64,000 bases of DNA from contig OZ251568.1 in the NCBI GenBank assembly GCA_965243525.1, positions 682,001 through 746,000 on the forward strand, in the 5' to 3' direction. The stretch is from WTKD01 sp965243525 (GTDB taxonomy: Bacteria; Spirochaetota; Spirochaetia; WTKD01). The translations under genes were made by a program, and so were the position numbers. This document shows, in pieces, positions 34,113-41,536 of the stretch (its first letter is position 1; each line of letters starts with the position of its first letter). Under the pieces are notes generated by a model, which saw only the letters and a program-made list of their open reading frames with translations, did not search any database and had not been told where the DNA came from.

Positions 34113-34971
34113 CGTTTTTGTTAATTCCTAAATATTCCCTGCTGATCGCTACATCTTCTGGAGTGACGGCAAGATGATGTGATTCTCGTTTTCCTTCCAG
34201 AACTGGGTGTCCCTTCCCCTTGATCGTATTACAGATAATAACTTGTGGTTTCGCGTCAGTATTTCCTGTTTCTGCGGCAGCTGTAATTGCAGAATGCAAT
34301 GCAGAAAAGCTATGTCCATCGATGCTCTGCGATATCCACCCAAAGCTTTCCCATTTTTTTTGAAGATCGTCCAAGTTCATGACATCCTTCGTAAACCCAT
34401 CTATTTGGAGTTTGTTATAATCAACAAATGCAGTGATATTTGCAAGGTTATAATGCGCAGCTGCCATGGCAGCCTCCCAGACTTGGCCCTCGTTGCATTC
34501 GCCATCGCTTAACACAACATAGACGTGCATATCCTTTTTCTGCAATCGTGCAGCATACGCCATCCCAATTCCTACGGACAATCCCTGTCCCAGTGAACCC
34601 GTCGTGCAATCTATCCCCGGAGTGAGCATCTTATCAACATGACTGGGGAGCTTGGTTCCCCCTTCGTTCATAGTAAATAGCAATGAGCGACCAAAATATC
34701 CCTTCCGAGCAAGGACACTGTAGAGGCATGGGCCTGCATGTCCCTTGGATAAAATAAATCGATCTCGCTGTTCATCCTCTGGTGAGTCCGGAGTTATGCG
34801 AAGAAAACATTCATAGAGTATTGTCACTATCTCAACAACAGAAAGTGAACCACCAAGATGTCCCAACCCAGCATGCGCAATCATTTCGACAATATCACCC
34901 CGCGTGATCAATGCACAATCAGAAAGATGTTTTTCAAGTTTTTGGGTATATGGCAAAAAAGGTTTTCTCAC
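34093..34971 (-). CDS. Transketolase-like protein, N-terminal subunit
   Basis: The thiamine-diphosphate domain of a split transketolase: AHAGLGHLGGSLSVVEI, FILSKGHAGPCLYSVL, TGSLGQGLSVGIGMAYA and the diphosphate/Mg motif SDGECNEGQVWEAAMAA ending in VDYNKLQIDG. The frame is open from GTG 35004, but that lies only five bases from the 3' end of tRNA-Leu and leaves no room for a ribosome site. GTG 34971, 13 bases after an AGGGA, is chosen instead, giving about 292 residues. Neither start is strong. It is the first gene of the operon and may be read through from the tRNA gene. Confidence 0.88.
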   Translation of the reverse strand: MRKPFLPYTQKLEKHLSDCALITRGDIVEMIAHAGLGHLGGSLSVVEIVTILYECFLRITPDSPEDEQRDRFILSKGHAGPCLYSVLARKGYFGRSLLFTMNEGGTKLPSHVDKMLTPGIDCTTGSLGQGLSVGIGMAYAARLQKKDMHVYVVLSDGECNEGQVWEAAMAAAHYNLANITAFVDYNKLQIDGFTKDVMNLDDLQKKWESFGWISQSIDGHSFSALHSAITAAAETGNTDAKPQVIICNTIKGKGHPVLEGKRESHHLAVTPEDVAISREYLGINKNDENTRN

Positions 34972-35009
34972 ACGAATATATGGGTATCCCTGTTCATAAT
35001 GCACCTAAT

Positions 35010-35093
35010 TGCCGGCGGGGAGATTCGAACTCCCACGAGATTGCTCTCGGTAGATTTTGAGTCTACTGCGTCTGCCAGTTCCGCCACGCCGGC
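35010..35093 (-). tRNA. tRNA-Leu (anticodon CAA)
   Basis: The minus strand folds into a type II tRNA. The acceptor stem is GCCGGCG/CGCCGGC, the anticodon stem GTAGA/TCTAC has loop CTCAAAA (anticodon CAA at 35057-35059, reading UUG), the long variable arm is CGAGA-GCAA-TCTCG, and the T arm is GGGAG-TTCGAAT-CTCCC. The discriminator is A and CCA is not encoded. It lies between pyrH and the transketolase genes on the same strand, three bases after the pyrH stop. Confidence 0.97.
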
Positions 35094-35096
35094 TGA

Positions 35097-35783
35097 TCAT
35101 CCTATAACGGTGCCAATCATGTTCCTATTGATCTTACCGCTTATAATATTCCTAATGATATCAGGATTTTCAGCATTTGCAATCCATATTTTCATTGATA
35201 ATTCACGTGCTTTCCGTGCCGCAATAGGGTCAAATGGTGCATGCATACCTGGTTTCCACTGGTCAACCGAAAATAACGTAGCGTATTCTTCCCAACTCAT
35301 TTGTGTAATAGCCTTTGCATCCGGATGTATCTGAGGGTCCTTATCATACACATAATCAACATTTGTAAAATTAAACACTTGATTAACACCAAGCACCTCT
35401 GCTGCACAAACCGAAACCATATCGGTTGAAAATCCAGGCTTCCATCCTCCCATCACAATGCATTGCTGCGAAAGAGACGGCAATTCCTCTGGAGATCGTG
35501 GAACCGGAAGCGGTGCCTTAAGTACTCCTGCCAAAAGACTTGCATTCACGCGTGTTGCTTCTATCCCAATATAATCCAATGCCTGCGTATCACATTCTGG
35601 ATGTATATTGGTTAAGGTATTTTGAAAATCTCGCGCAATGGATCCGCCACCAACAACAAGCACCACTCGGATGCCATCCTTCAAGGATTCTTGAATGATA
35701 TGCGATAAAGAGTCAACAAACGATTCTGAGGGCCCATTCGGACAAAGAATCGAACCACCTATTGAAAAGACATACGTGGGCAT
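35097..35783 (-). CDS. pyrH: UMP kinase, archaeal type
   Basis: An amino-acid-kinase-family protein with VFSIGGSIL, VVLVVGGGSIARDF, YIGIEATRVNASLLAG, GGWKPGFSTDMVSVCAAEVL, NVDYVYDKDP and a closing IWIANAENPDIIRNI. This wording belongs to the archaeal-type UMP kinase subgroup, which spirochaetes are known to carry; it phosphorylates UMP to UDP with ATP. The start is set at ATG 35783, five bases after GGTGA, rather than ATG 35804, because homologues begin right at the YVFSIGGS strand. It follows the ADP-ribosylglycohydrolase-like gene and is followed at once by tRNA-Leu. Confidence 0.9.
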   Translation of the reverse strand: MPTYVFSIGGSILCPNGPSESFVDSLSHIIQESLKDGIRVVLVVGGGSIARDFQNTLTNIHPECDTQALDYIGIEATRVNASLLAGVLKAPLPVPRSPEELPSLSQQCIVMGGWKPGFSTDMVSVCAAEVLGVNQVFNFTNVDYVYDKDPQIHPDAKAITQMSWEEYATLFSVDQWKPGMHAPFDPIAARKARELSMKIWIANAENPDIIRNIISGKINRNMIGTVIG

Positions 35784-35806
35784 ATATTCACCATTCTGAG
35801 GCATTT

Positions 35807-36709
35807 CTAGACACGATTCATATCATGTTCTATTGAAGACAGTGCTGTTATTCCATCGATCCATTTCTGCATGACAGATGCTCGCTTGAAATACGGAGCA
35901 ACCAAACTGCTATACAACAAAGCACGACCAGAAATGTCTCCAGTTCCTCGCAGATTCTCTCGATGTGCGCGAACAGGATCATCTTTATATTTAGCAATTA
36001 AATGCACTGCACCGGGCAATCCCCCATCCACTCCACAGGCGTTTCCAAATTTCTGTATCATCTTTCGTGTATCTTCCTGCGCAGAGTCAAGTCCGGTTTG
36101 CACTAATGGTCGTAATAAATCAGATACCGGTGCATCCTTCGACTGCAAGGCTTGATATGGGTGAACGCCTTCAAGTCCTGCAAACATGACGTAACAGACA
36201 AGGGTTATCGTATCAGTGATGAATGGCGAGTTATAAAACAGACCCGCCTCATCCTGAGCATACTGCAGAAGTTTGTTTTCATCTTCCGAAGCCAGCAAAA
36301 AAAGCGGAGCAAACTTTACTCCTCCAACGGTATCTGCCAACATCTTCTTGGGAGCTTTGACCGCCTGCCCATCTTTTTCTAACCTCTCGTATGCTGATTT
36401 CAGTGCAAAATCTTTATATCCCCCATACGAATGAAAAAATGATCGCCACTGTTGTGCATAAGAATCAAGCGCAAAAGCATGCGTTTCAGCAAGATAACGA
36501 AGAAGGTTATGCATATGATCACCATGATTTGTCAGATCTCCCGCCTTTTTTCCCTTGAAAAAACCATCAACCGGGGGGTCTGCAAGTTCATCCCCCGTGC
36601 CACCTACGATGGCATCTATCGCCTCTGCCTCATAGACCCATTGGGCCTTCAACGTAAACGCATCTGAAGCGAGTACCGAAATAACTATATCCTTCCTGTG
36701 TTCAGTCAT
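35807..36709 (-). CDS. ADP-ribosylglycohydrolase-like protein
   Basis: A 300-residue, helix-rich protein that by eye resembles the ADP-ribosylglycohydrolase / crystallin-J1 superfamily: an N-terminal LASDAFTLKAQWVYE segment, NHGDHMHNLLRYLA in the place of the metal-binding TDDT-type motif, and GDISGRALLYSSLVAPYF in the place of the C-terminal GGDNA-type motif. Family enzymes remove ADP-ribose from proteins or nucleic acids. The metal ligands are only partly conserved, so activity is uncertain. It starts 49 bases after rsmE and precedes pyrH in the same orientation. Confidence 0.6.
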   Translation of the reverse strand: MTEHRKDIVISVLASDAFTLKAQWVYEAEAIDAIVGGTGDELADPPVDGFFKGKKAGDLTNHGDHMHNLLRYLAETHAFALDSYAQQWRSFFHSYGGYKDFALKSAYERLEKDGQAVKAPKKMLADTVGGVKFAPLFLLASEDENKLLQYAQDEAGLFYNSPFITDTITLVCYVMFAGLEGVHPYQALQSKDAPVSDLLRPLVQTGLDSAQEDTRKMIQKFGNACGVDGGLPGAVHLIAKYKDDPVRAHRENLRGTGDISGRALLYSSLVAPYFKRASVMQKWIDGITALSSIEHDMNRV

Positions 36710-36758
36710 ACGGTATTGTAAAAAGCCCGATTGCTGTGGTCAACTATTCACTGTTTAC

Positions 36759-37499
36759 CTATGGTAGTTGGATACGCTGTGCTATAAAAAGAACCGCTCC
36801 TGTGCAAGCAGTCTCTGTTCTGAGGATGCGATTTCCAAAAGAAAGATTTGTTGTTGCATGACGCTTTAGCAAAGCCTCTTCACGATCACTCCATCCGCGC
36901 TCTGGACCGATGCATACGAGTACTGGCGGGCAGATTTCTTCTGGAATCATCGATGGGGTGCTGTCAACAATCGTGTTGACAATGCTCGCATATACAAGAC
37001 CGGCATTTTCTTGGTGCATCTTTGCTCTAGTGGCAAAAAATGAATCAAGTGAATCGTATCGCGATACCTCCATATCGCCAGGAGTTCCCGCCTGTATGGT
37101 GCCCTCTTCCAGATAGCTGCGAATAGCCTCAGGGCGCCATATCTTCGAATCACGATAACTTTTTTCACTTAAATCAGCTTGAACAACATGCAATCGTGCA
37201 ACCCCAATCGTGGTGAGATCCTTTATCAAACGTTTTGTGACAATCGGGCGTGGATGTCCTAGCAGCACTTCAATAGGTAACCGCTGTCCTGAAACTTGTT
37301 CATGCCATTGAGCAGAGAATTCGATCCTTGATGCGTCTATCATCTTAATCGTACCGGTCCCCACATACCCATCCTTGGTAGCAATACGCACTCTACTTCC
37401 TACCGATAAGCGCAATATCTTTAAAATATGAGTATATTCTTTTGAATGTCGGTCTACTTCGTAACTCTCCTTGCGAACATCGAAAAGAAATACATTCAT
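36759..37499 (-). CDS. rsmE: 16S rRNA (m3U1498) methyltransferase RsmE
   Basis: A 246-residue SPOUT-class methyltransferase. The N-terminal PUA-like domain contains KEYTHILKILRLSVGSRVRI. The C-terminal trefoil knot carries the family motifs LLGHPRPIVTKRLIKDLTTI, GPERGWSDREEALL and SFGNRILRTETACTGAV. It methylates N3 of a universally conserved uridine in the decoding region of 16S rRNA. Upstream on the same strand is the ABC importer operon (45-base gap), and downstream the ADP-ribosylglycohydrolase-like gene. Confidence 0.94.
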   Translation of the reverse strand: MNVFLFDVRKESYEVDRHSKEYTHILKILRLSVGSRVRIATKDGYVGTGTIKMIDASRIEFSAQWHEQVSGQRLPIEVLLGHPRPIVTKRLIKDLTTIGVARLHVVQADLSEKSYRDSKIWRPEAIRSYLEEGTIQAGTPGDMEVSRYDSLDSFFATRAKMHQENAGLVYASIVNTIVDSTPSMIPEEICPPVLVCIGPERGWSDREEALLKRHATTNLSFGNRILRTETACTGAVLFIAQRIQLP

Positions 37500-37544
37500 A
37501 ATGCTAGGCTAATACGGTGGTTCAAACACATACCATTCTTGGAA

Positions 37545-38609
37545 TTAATGAACCATTATTTGCACATGCTCTTGCGGTAACTGCACGTGAACACGCGATC
37601 CAGGCTCTATGCTTTGTTTTTTATCGAGTATCGCATAGACAAAATCCTCGCGCACTTTGATTTTTACATGCGTGCTTCCACCAAGTTGATGCATCGACAA
37701 GATTTCTCCTTCTAGAACATTTTCCCTTCCTAAAAGTGACGTCCCAACGCGCACAAATTCAGGATGACAGGTAAGCATATAGGATCCTGGCTTCTCAACC
37801 CACATTTCATTTGATTTTGAAGCGGTAATCGCCGCATCGTAGTAGTGTATTTTTTTTCCCTCAGTGATGGTCACTGGCAATGCATTCTTATTACCAAATA
37901 TCTGCGCTACTTCGCTGCATACCGGTTGATGAAATACTTTTGTCGTCGTATCAAACTGCACCATCTGCGAATCGTGCAAGATTCCAATCTTTTTAGAAAG
38001 AAACATTGCCTCATTGGCGTTATGCGTCACGAGGATAATTGACGTACTACTAGTATGGTGTAACGACAGCAGTATATCGTACATATCCTCACGAAGGTGC
38101 GGATCAAGATTAGAAAATGGCTCATCAAGCAAAATCAAAGGAAAACGCACTACGAAAACACGAGCAAGTGCTACACGTTGCTGCTGTCCTGCAGACAAGG
38201 CCTTGGGATATTCAAAGAGTTTTTGTTCTATCCCCAATATCGAAGCCATCAGGCGTATGCGTTCTTTCTGTTCTGTTGGAGCTATATTTCGCATCCGCAA
38301 CCCAAAGGCTATGTTTTCATACACCGTCATAAACGGAAACAAGAGATAATTTTGAAAAACCATGCCAATATTCCGTTTTTCTGGAGGGAGTTCATCAATT
38401 ATCTGCCCATGCAATGCAACAGAACCTGAGCCCGCAGCGAGAAGTCCTGAAATAATCTTCAACAAGCTTGTTTTCCCACATCCTGATGCACCAAGTATGG
38501 TGATAATCTCATTTTTTTCAACTGAGAACGATATATTTGAAAGAACCTGCTGTTTCTTATACTGTTTTGATATATTTTTTACCCTAAGCACTGTGCTCAT
38601 ACTATCCAT
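37545..38609 (-). CDS. ABC importer ATPase with C-terminal TOBE domain
   Basis: A 354-residue ATPase of the MalK/PotA/FbpC type: Walker A LGASGCGKTS, Q-loop VFQNYLLFPFMTVYENIAFG, signature LSAGQQQRVALARV, Walker B LILLDEPFSNLD and H-loop VTHN. The last 100 residues form the TOBE/OB region. It energises the importer encoded by the two permease genes and the binding-protein gene upstream. The signature has SAGQ rather than SGGQ, as in several members. The YnjD analogy comes from the binding protein; the substrate is unknown. Confidence 0.9.
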   Translation of the reverse strand: MDSMSTVLRVKNISKQYKKQQVLSNISFSVEKNEIITILGASGCGKTSLLKIISGLLAAGSGSVALHGQIIDELPPEKRNIGMVFQNYLLFPFMTVYENIAFGLRMRNIAPTEQKERIRLMASILGIEQKLFEYPKALSAGQQQRVALARVFVVRFPLILLDEPFSNLDPHLREDMYDILLSLHHTSSTSIILVTHNANEAMFLSKKIGILHDSQMVQFDTTTKVFHQPVCSEVAQIFGNKNALPVTITEGKKIHYYDAAITASKSNEMWVEKPGSYMLTCHPEFVRVGTSLLGRENVLEGEILSMHQLGGSTHVKIKVREDFVYAILDKKQSIEPGSRVHVQLPQEHVQIMVH

Positions 38610-39364
38610 GGAACCTGTTTTATGTATTTTTTATGAATCAGTGTAACAATAACCGACGGCAAAAGAAATATCAGAGCCACAACTCCGGACAAAGCCGTGT
38701 TGCCTGCATAGATAAAATTCAATAATTGCACCGCAATCGTTGGAATGCGTCCGCCAGCAAAAATGAGGTTCGGCAAATATTGATGCCAAGAAAGGAAGAA
38801 CACCATCGTTGCTGTGTACGTAATCGAGGGCATCATCATAGGGAGATAGATGGAATATATACGCACGGATAAGCGAGCTCCAAGAATGCGCGATTGTTCA
38901 ACCAGCATGAGCACTTCATCGCTACACGATCCATCAAGGATGTATATCGCAAAGGGAATAGCGATAAGCACATGGATGCCTATTAATCCAATATAGGTAT
39001 TGGTTAGGCCGACATACAAGAAAACCTCAAACATACCAAGCACAATCGCAAGGGGAGGCATAAGCAGCGGGATAAATAGAAAGGGTCGTAGAAATGAAAA
39101 CCGTTTCACAACGATGACCGCTGGAAATGCGATGCACAATGAAAGGAAAGAGACCATGATTGCCACGAATGCACTGTTTAACAACGCTGCACCGATCCGG
39201 TTTCGTGGTGAAAACACCCTGGCCCATGTTTCAATGTCTATTGTGTTCGGGAATATATTAGGAAAAAACCATCCGCTGCTCAGCGAATAGAGGAGGATAA
39301 CCAATAAAGGAAGCAGCACCGATGCAATGATAGTCCAAGATACTATGCGATACAGCGTTTTCAT
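38597..39364 (-). CDS. ABC importer inner-membrane permease (second)
   Basis: A 255-residue polytopic permease with six hydrophobic segments. The EAA-type cytoplasmic loop is VEQSRILGARLSVRIYSIYLPMM (residues about 153-175, matching EAAxxLGA...P). It overlaps the ATPase gene by 13 bases and starts nine bases after the first permease stop. With the partner permease it forms the membrane channel; E. coli YnjC is a single fused protein of both halves. Confidence 0.88.
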   Translation of the reverse strand: MKTLYRIVSWTIIASVLLPLLVILLYSLSSGWFFPNIFPNTIDIETWARVFSPRNRIGAALLNSAFVAIMVSFLSLCIAFPAVIVVKRFSFLRPFLFIPLLMPPLAIVLGMFEVFLYVGLTNTYIGLIGIHVLIAIPFAIYILDGSCSDEVLMLVEQSRILGARLSVRIYSIYLPMMMPSITYTATMVFFLSWHQYLPNLIFAGGRIPTIAVQLLNFIYAGNTALSGVVALIFLLPSVIVTLIHKKYIKQVPWIV

Positions 39365-39373
39365 CGGGAAGAA

Positions 39374-40252
39374 TTACCGCTGGAATACATATTTACACCC
39401 TCGCCACACATAGTAGATAGATGCAGCACCACCGATGACAAGCAAGGCAACACAAAACGAAATGAACATCACCGCATACGATGATTGATGTATTGCCACA
39501 TCTGCATCGGTAAACAACTGCATAACATAGACCGCATTTACAACCGGGTTGCTTGTGCCTACAATATACGCTACTTCATAGGAAAAATAATTATACGAAA
39601 ACAAGATCAACGCCAATGGAATCGCCGTCGGCAGTACTAGAGGAACAAGAACATGGCGAATACTTTTCCATGGGGAAGCTCCCAAGACGCGAGCTGCTTC
39701 AAAATATTTTTTTCCAGTTCTGTGAAATCGCGTCAAAAACAATAGGCAGGAGAATGGAGCTTGCTTCCAAATATAGCTTGCAATAATTGAAATACCAAAT
39801 GAATTATGCACAAGGTTTGGCAGCGCAGCATGCACCTCCTTCCCAAACAGGGCGTGGATAATTCGTGCGAAAATACCATACTGAGAAAAAATCAATAAGC
39901 AAAAAAATGCTACGACAGTATAAGGGATTGCCAATGTCAACTGCATTGCATACTCTGCTCCGGTGTTTCCGCTCTCTTGGTATAACCAAACAACTACAGC
40001 TATGAAAAATCCAAAAACCACCGAACAAAGCGTAGCGGCAAGCGCAACCCAAATCGTATATCCGTACGAGTGCTGTGTATCAGTGATTATCGTAGATAGT
40101 GATAATTCCTGCGAAACAATAAGCAGCTTACTTTGCAAATAAACCAATACGCAAATCGTGACACAAAACACACAGAGAACAGCCGGGAGCGCTGCGTACA
40201 CAGACTCACGGATTAGGAAGAATTTTCTTTTTCCAATCTTCTTCAATGGCAA
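39374..40252 (-). CDS. ABC importer inner-membrane permease (first)
   Basis: A 292-residue permease with six hydrophobic segments and an EAA-type loop, YFEAARVLGASPWKSIRHVL. It starts 47 bases inside the end of the binding-protein gene, so translation is coupled. It pairs with the 255-residue permease downstream, together equivalent to the two halves of YnjC-like fused permeases. Confidence 0.88.
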   Translation of the reverse strand: MPLKKIGKRKFFLIRESVYAALPAVLCVFCVTICVLVYLQSKLLIVSQELSLSTIITDTQHSYGYTIWVALAATLCSVVFGFFIAVVVWLYQESGNTGAEYAMQLTLAIPYTVVAFFCLLIFSQYGIFARIIHALFGKEVHAALPNLVHNSFGISIIASYIWKQAPFSCLLFLTRFHRTGKKYFEAARVLGASPWKSIRHVLVPLVLPTAIPLALILFSYNYFSYEVAYIVGTSNPVVNAVYVMQLFTDADVAIHQSSYAVMFISFCVALLVIGGAASIYYVWRGCKYVFQR

Positions 40253-41456
40253 CTACCCAATCTGCTCCAATTTCTGGTATTCTTACGCGTTCAAGGGCAT
40301 CCTGTGAGACCGAAGATGGGTGTGCAGAGATCGCAGAGAATCGATCCTTCCACGTTTCGGAGAGCCGATCATAGGAAATAATGCTGTGATCACCCCAATT
40401 TTCGAGTTTCTCGAGCTGTACCGCTGGATCAAGAATAAGATTCGCCGCAACTAATGCCCCTGGAATATTCGGCGCATTACGTGGAATGCCTACGAAATGT
40501 ACATTTCCAATAGTCCCACTTTCAAGCACATAGGCCTGAGCAGTTGCTGGAAATTGCCCCTCTTCAATCAATACACCTACATCATTTGCCTGATAGGTCA
40601 TACTCATGTCAACAACGCCATTGGCAAAAAGCTCATTGAGTTGTAAAAGGCTTGTGGGATAGAACTCCCCTTCTTGCCACAGATATTGCTCAATATCTTC
40701 AAGGATGCCAAACGCTCGATCACTGACTTCTTCATAGACAGCTTCATTATAGGGGCCTTGCAACTGATCATGTCCCCCTGCAGCATGGTAAACAATGTGG
40801 CGAACAAAGGCAGATCCTGTAAAATCAGGAAGTGCAGGATAGGTAAATCGACCAGGATTTTCTCGAATCCATTCAAGTAATGCCTCGATAGTTCTTGGTG
40901 GCTCACTTATACGCGCTTTATCGTATACCAATACAAACTGTGCAGCTCCGTATGGGCTTTCATACCCCTCGGTTGGATATCCAAAATCGTATTGAAACAT
41001 TGATGCATCTTTTTCGATATACTGTGCATTGGGCAAAAAATCAAGATAGGGCCCAAACAACAATTCTTGTTTTTTCAAAGTTTTAAAATTCTCACCGTTA
41101 ATCCACAGCAAATCTGCGCTTCCGCTATGAGACGTAGCAGCAGATACTTCTGCTTCGATGCGTGCAACAATCAATGCAATGTCTGAAACTGGATTTATCG
41201 TTAGCGTAATACCGTAGTCTTCTTGTAGACGTGCACCAATTGATTCCTCTACAAACTTGTTTATGACATCTGATCCGCCCCACATATACCAATGCACTGT
41301 GCTGTCTCGTGCATCTGCAACGACATCTTCCCACGATTTTCCTTCAAGGCTATATTGTTCAGTCTTTGCCGTGCAGGAAAAAAGTAAAAAGACAAAAAGA
41401 AGTATACTGCATACCCAATGGCTTTTTTTAATCGAAACGCTGGTTTTGAAGTTCAT
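40206..41456 (-). CDS. YnjB-like ABC substrate-binding lipoprotein
   Basis: A 416-residue lipoprotein (lipobox LLFSC, about Cys 28). Its mature part follows E. coli YnjB closely: VHWYMWGGSDVINKFVEE, ADLLWINGENFKTLKKQELLFG, FGYPTEGYESPYGAAQFVLVY and VDMSMTYQANDVG. YnjB is a type-2 binding protein whose ligand is not established. It is the first gene of the four-gene importer, with a strong promoter and a GGGAG ten bases before the ATG, unlike the leaderless genes elsewhere in the window. Confidence 0.88.
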   Translation of the reverse strand: MNFKTSVSIKKSHWVCSILLFVFLLFSCTAKTEQYSLEGKSWEDVVADARDSTVHWYMWGGSDVINKFVEESIGARLQEDYGITLTINPVSDIALIVARIEAEVSAATSHSGSADLLWINGENFKTLKKQELLFGPYLDFLPNAQYIEKDASMFQYDFGYPTEGYESPYGAAQFVLVYDKARISEPPRTIEALLEWIRENPGRFTYPALPDFTGSAFVRHIVYHAAGGHDQLQGPYNEAVYEEVSDRAFGILEDIEQYLWQEGEFYPTSLLQLNELFANGVVDMSMTYQANDVGVLIEEGQFPATAQAYVLESGTIGNVHFVGIPRNAPNIPGALVAANLILDPAVQLEKLENWGDHSIISYDRLSETWKDRFSAISAHPSSVSQDALERVRIPEIGADWVVAIEEDWKKKILPNP

Positions 41457-41481
41457 GCTGATTAATCTCCCTATGGTACGT

Positions 41482-41510
41482 AGTATAGTGAAATAATCAT
41501 GATTTTACAA
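41482..41510 (-). promoter_or_regulatory. Promoter of the YnjB-like importer operon
   Basis: On the minus strand TTGTAA (41505-41510), exact 17-base spacer, TATACT (41482-41487), giving a leader of about 20 bases with a GGGAG ribosome site. Confidence 0.6.
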
Positions 41511-41536
41511 ACCTCTTTGTGAAGAAGTTCATGGTA

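Noticed and set aside
34858..35334. Plus-strand reading frame of 158 codons
   Set aside because: Covers tRNA-Leu and parts of two minus-strand genes; no similarity to known proteins.
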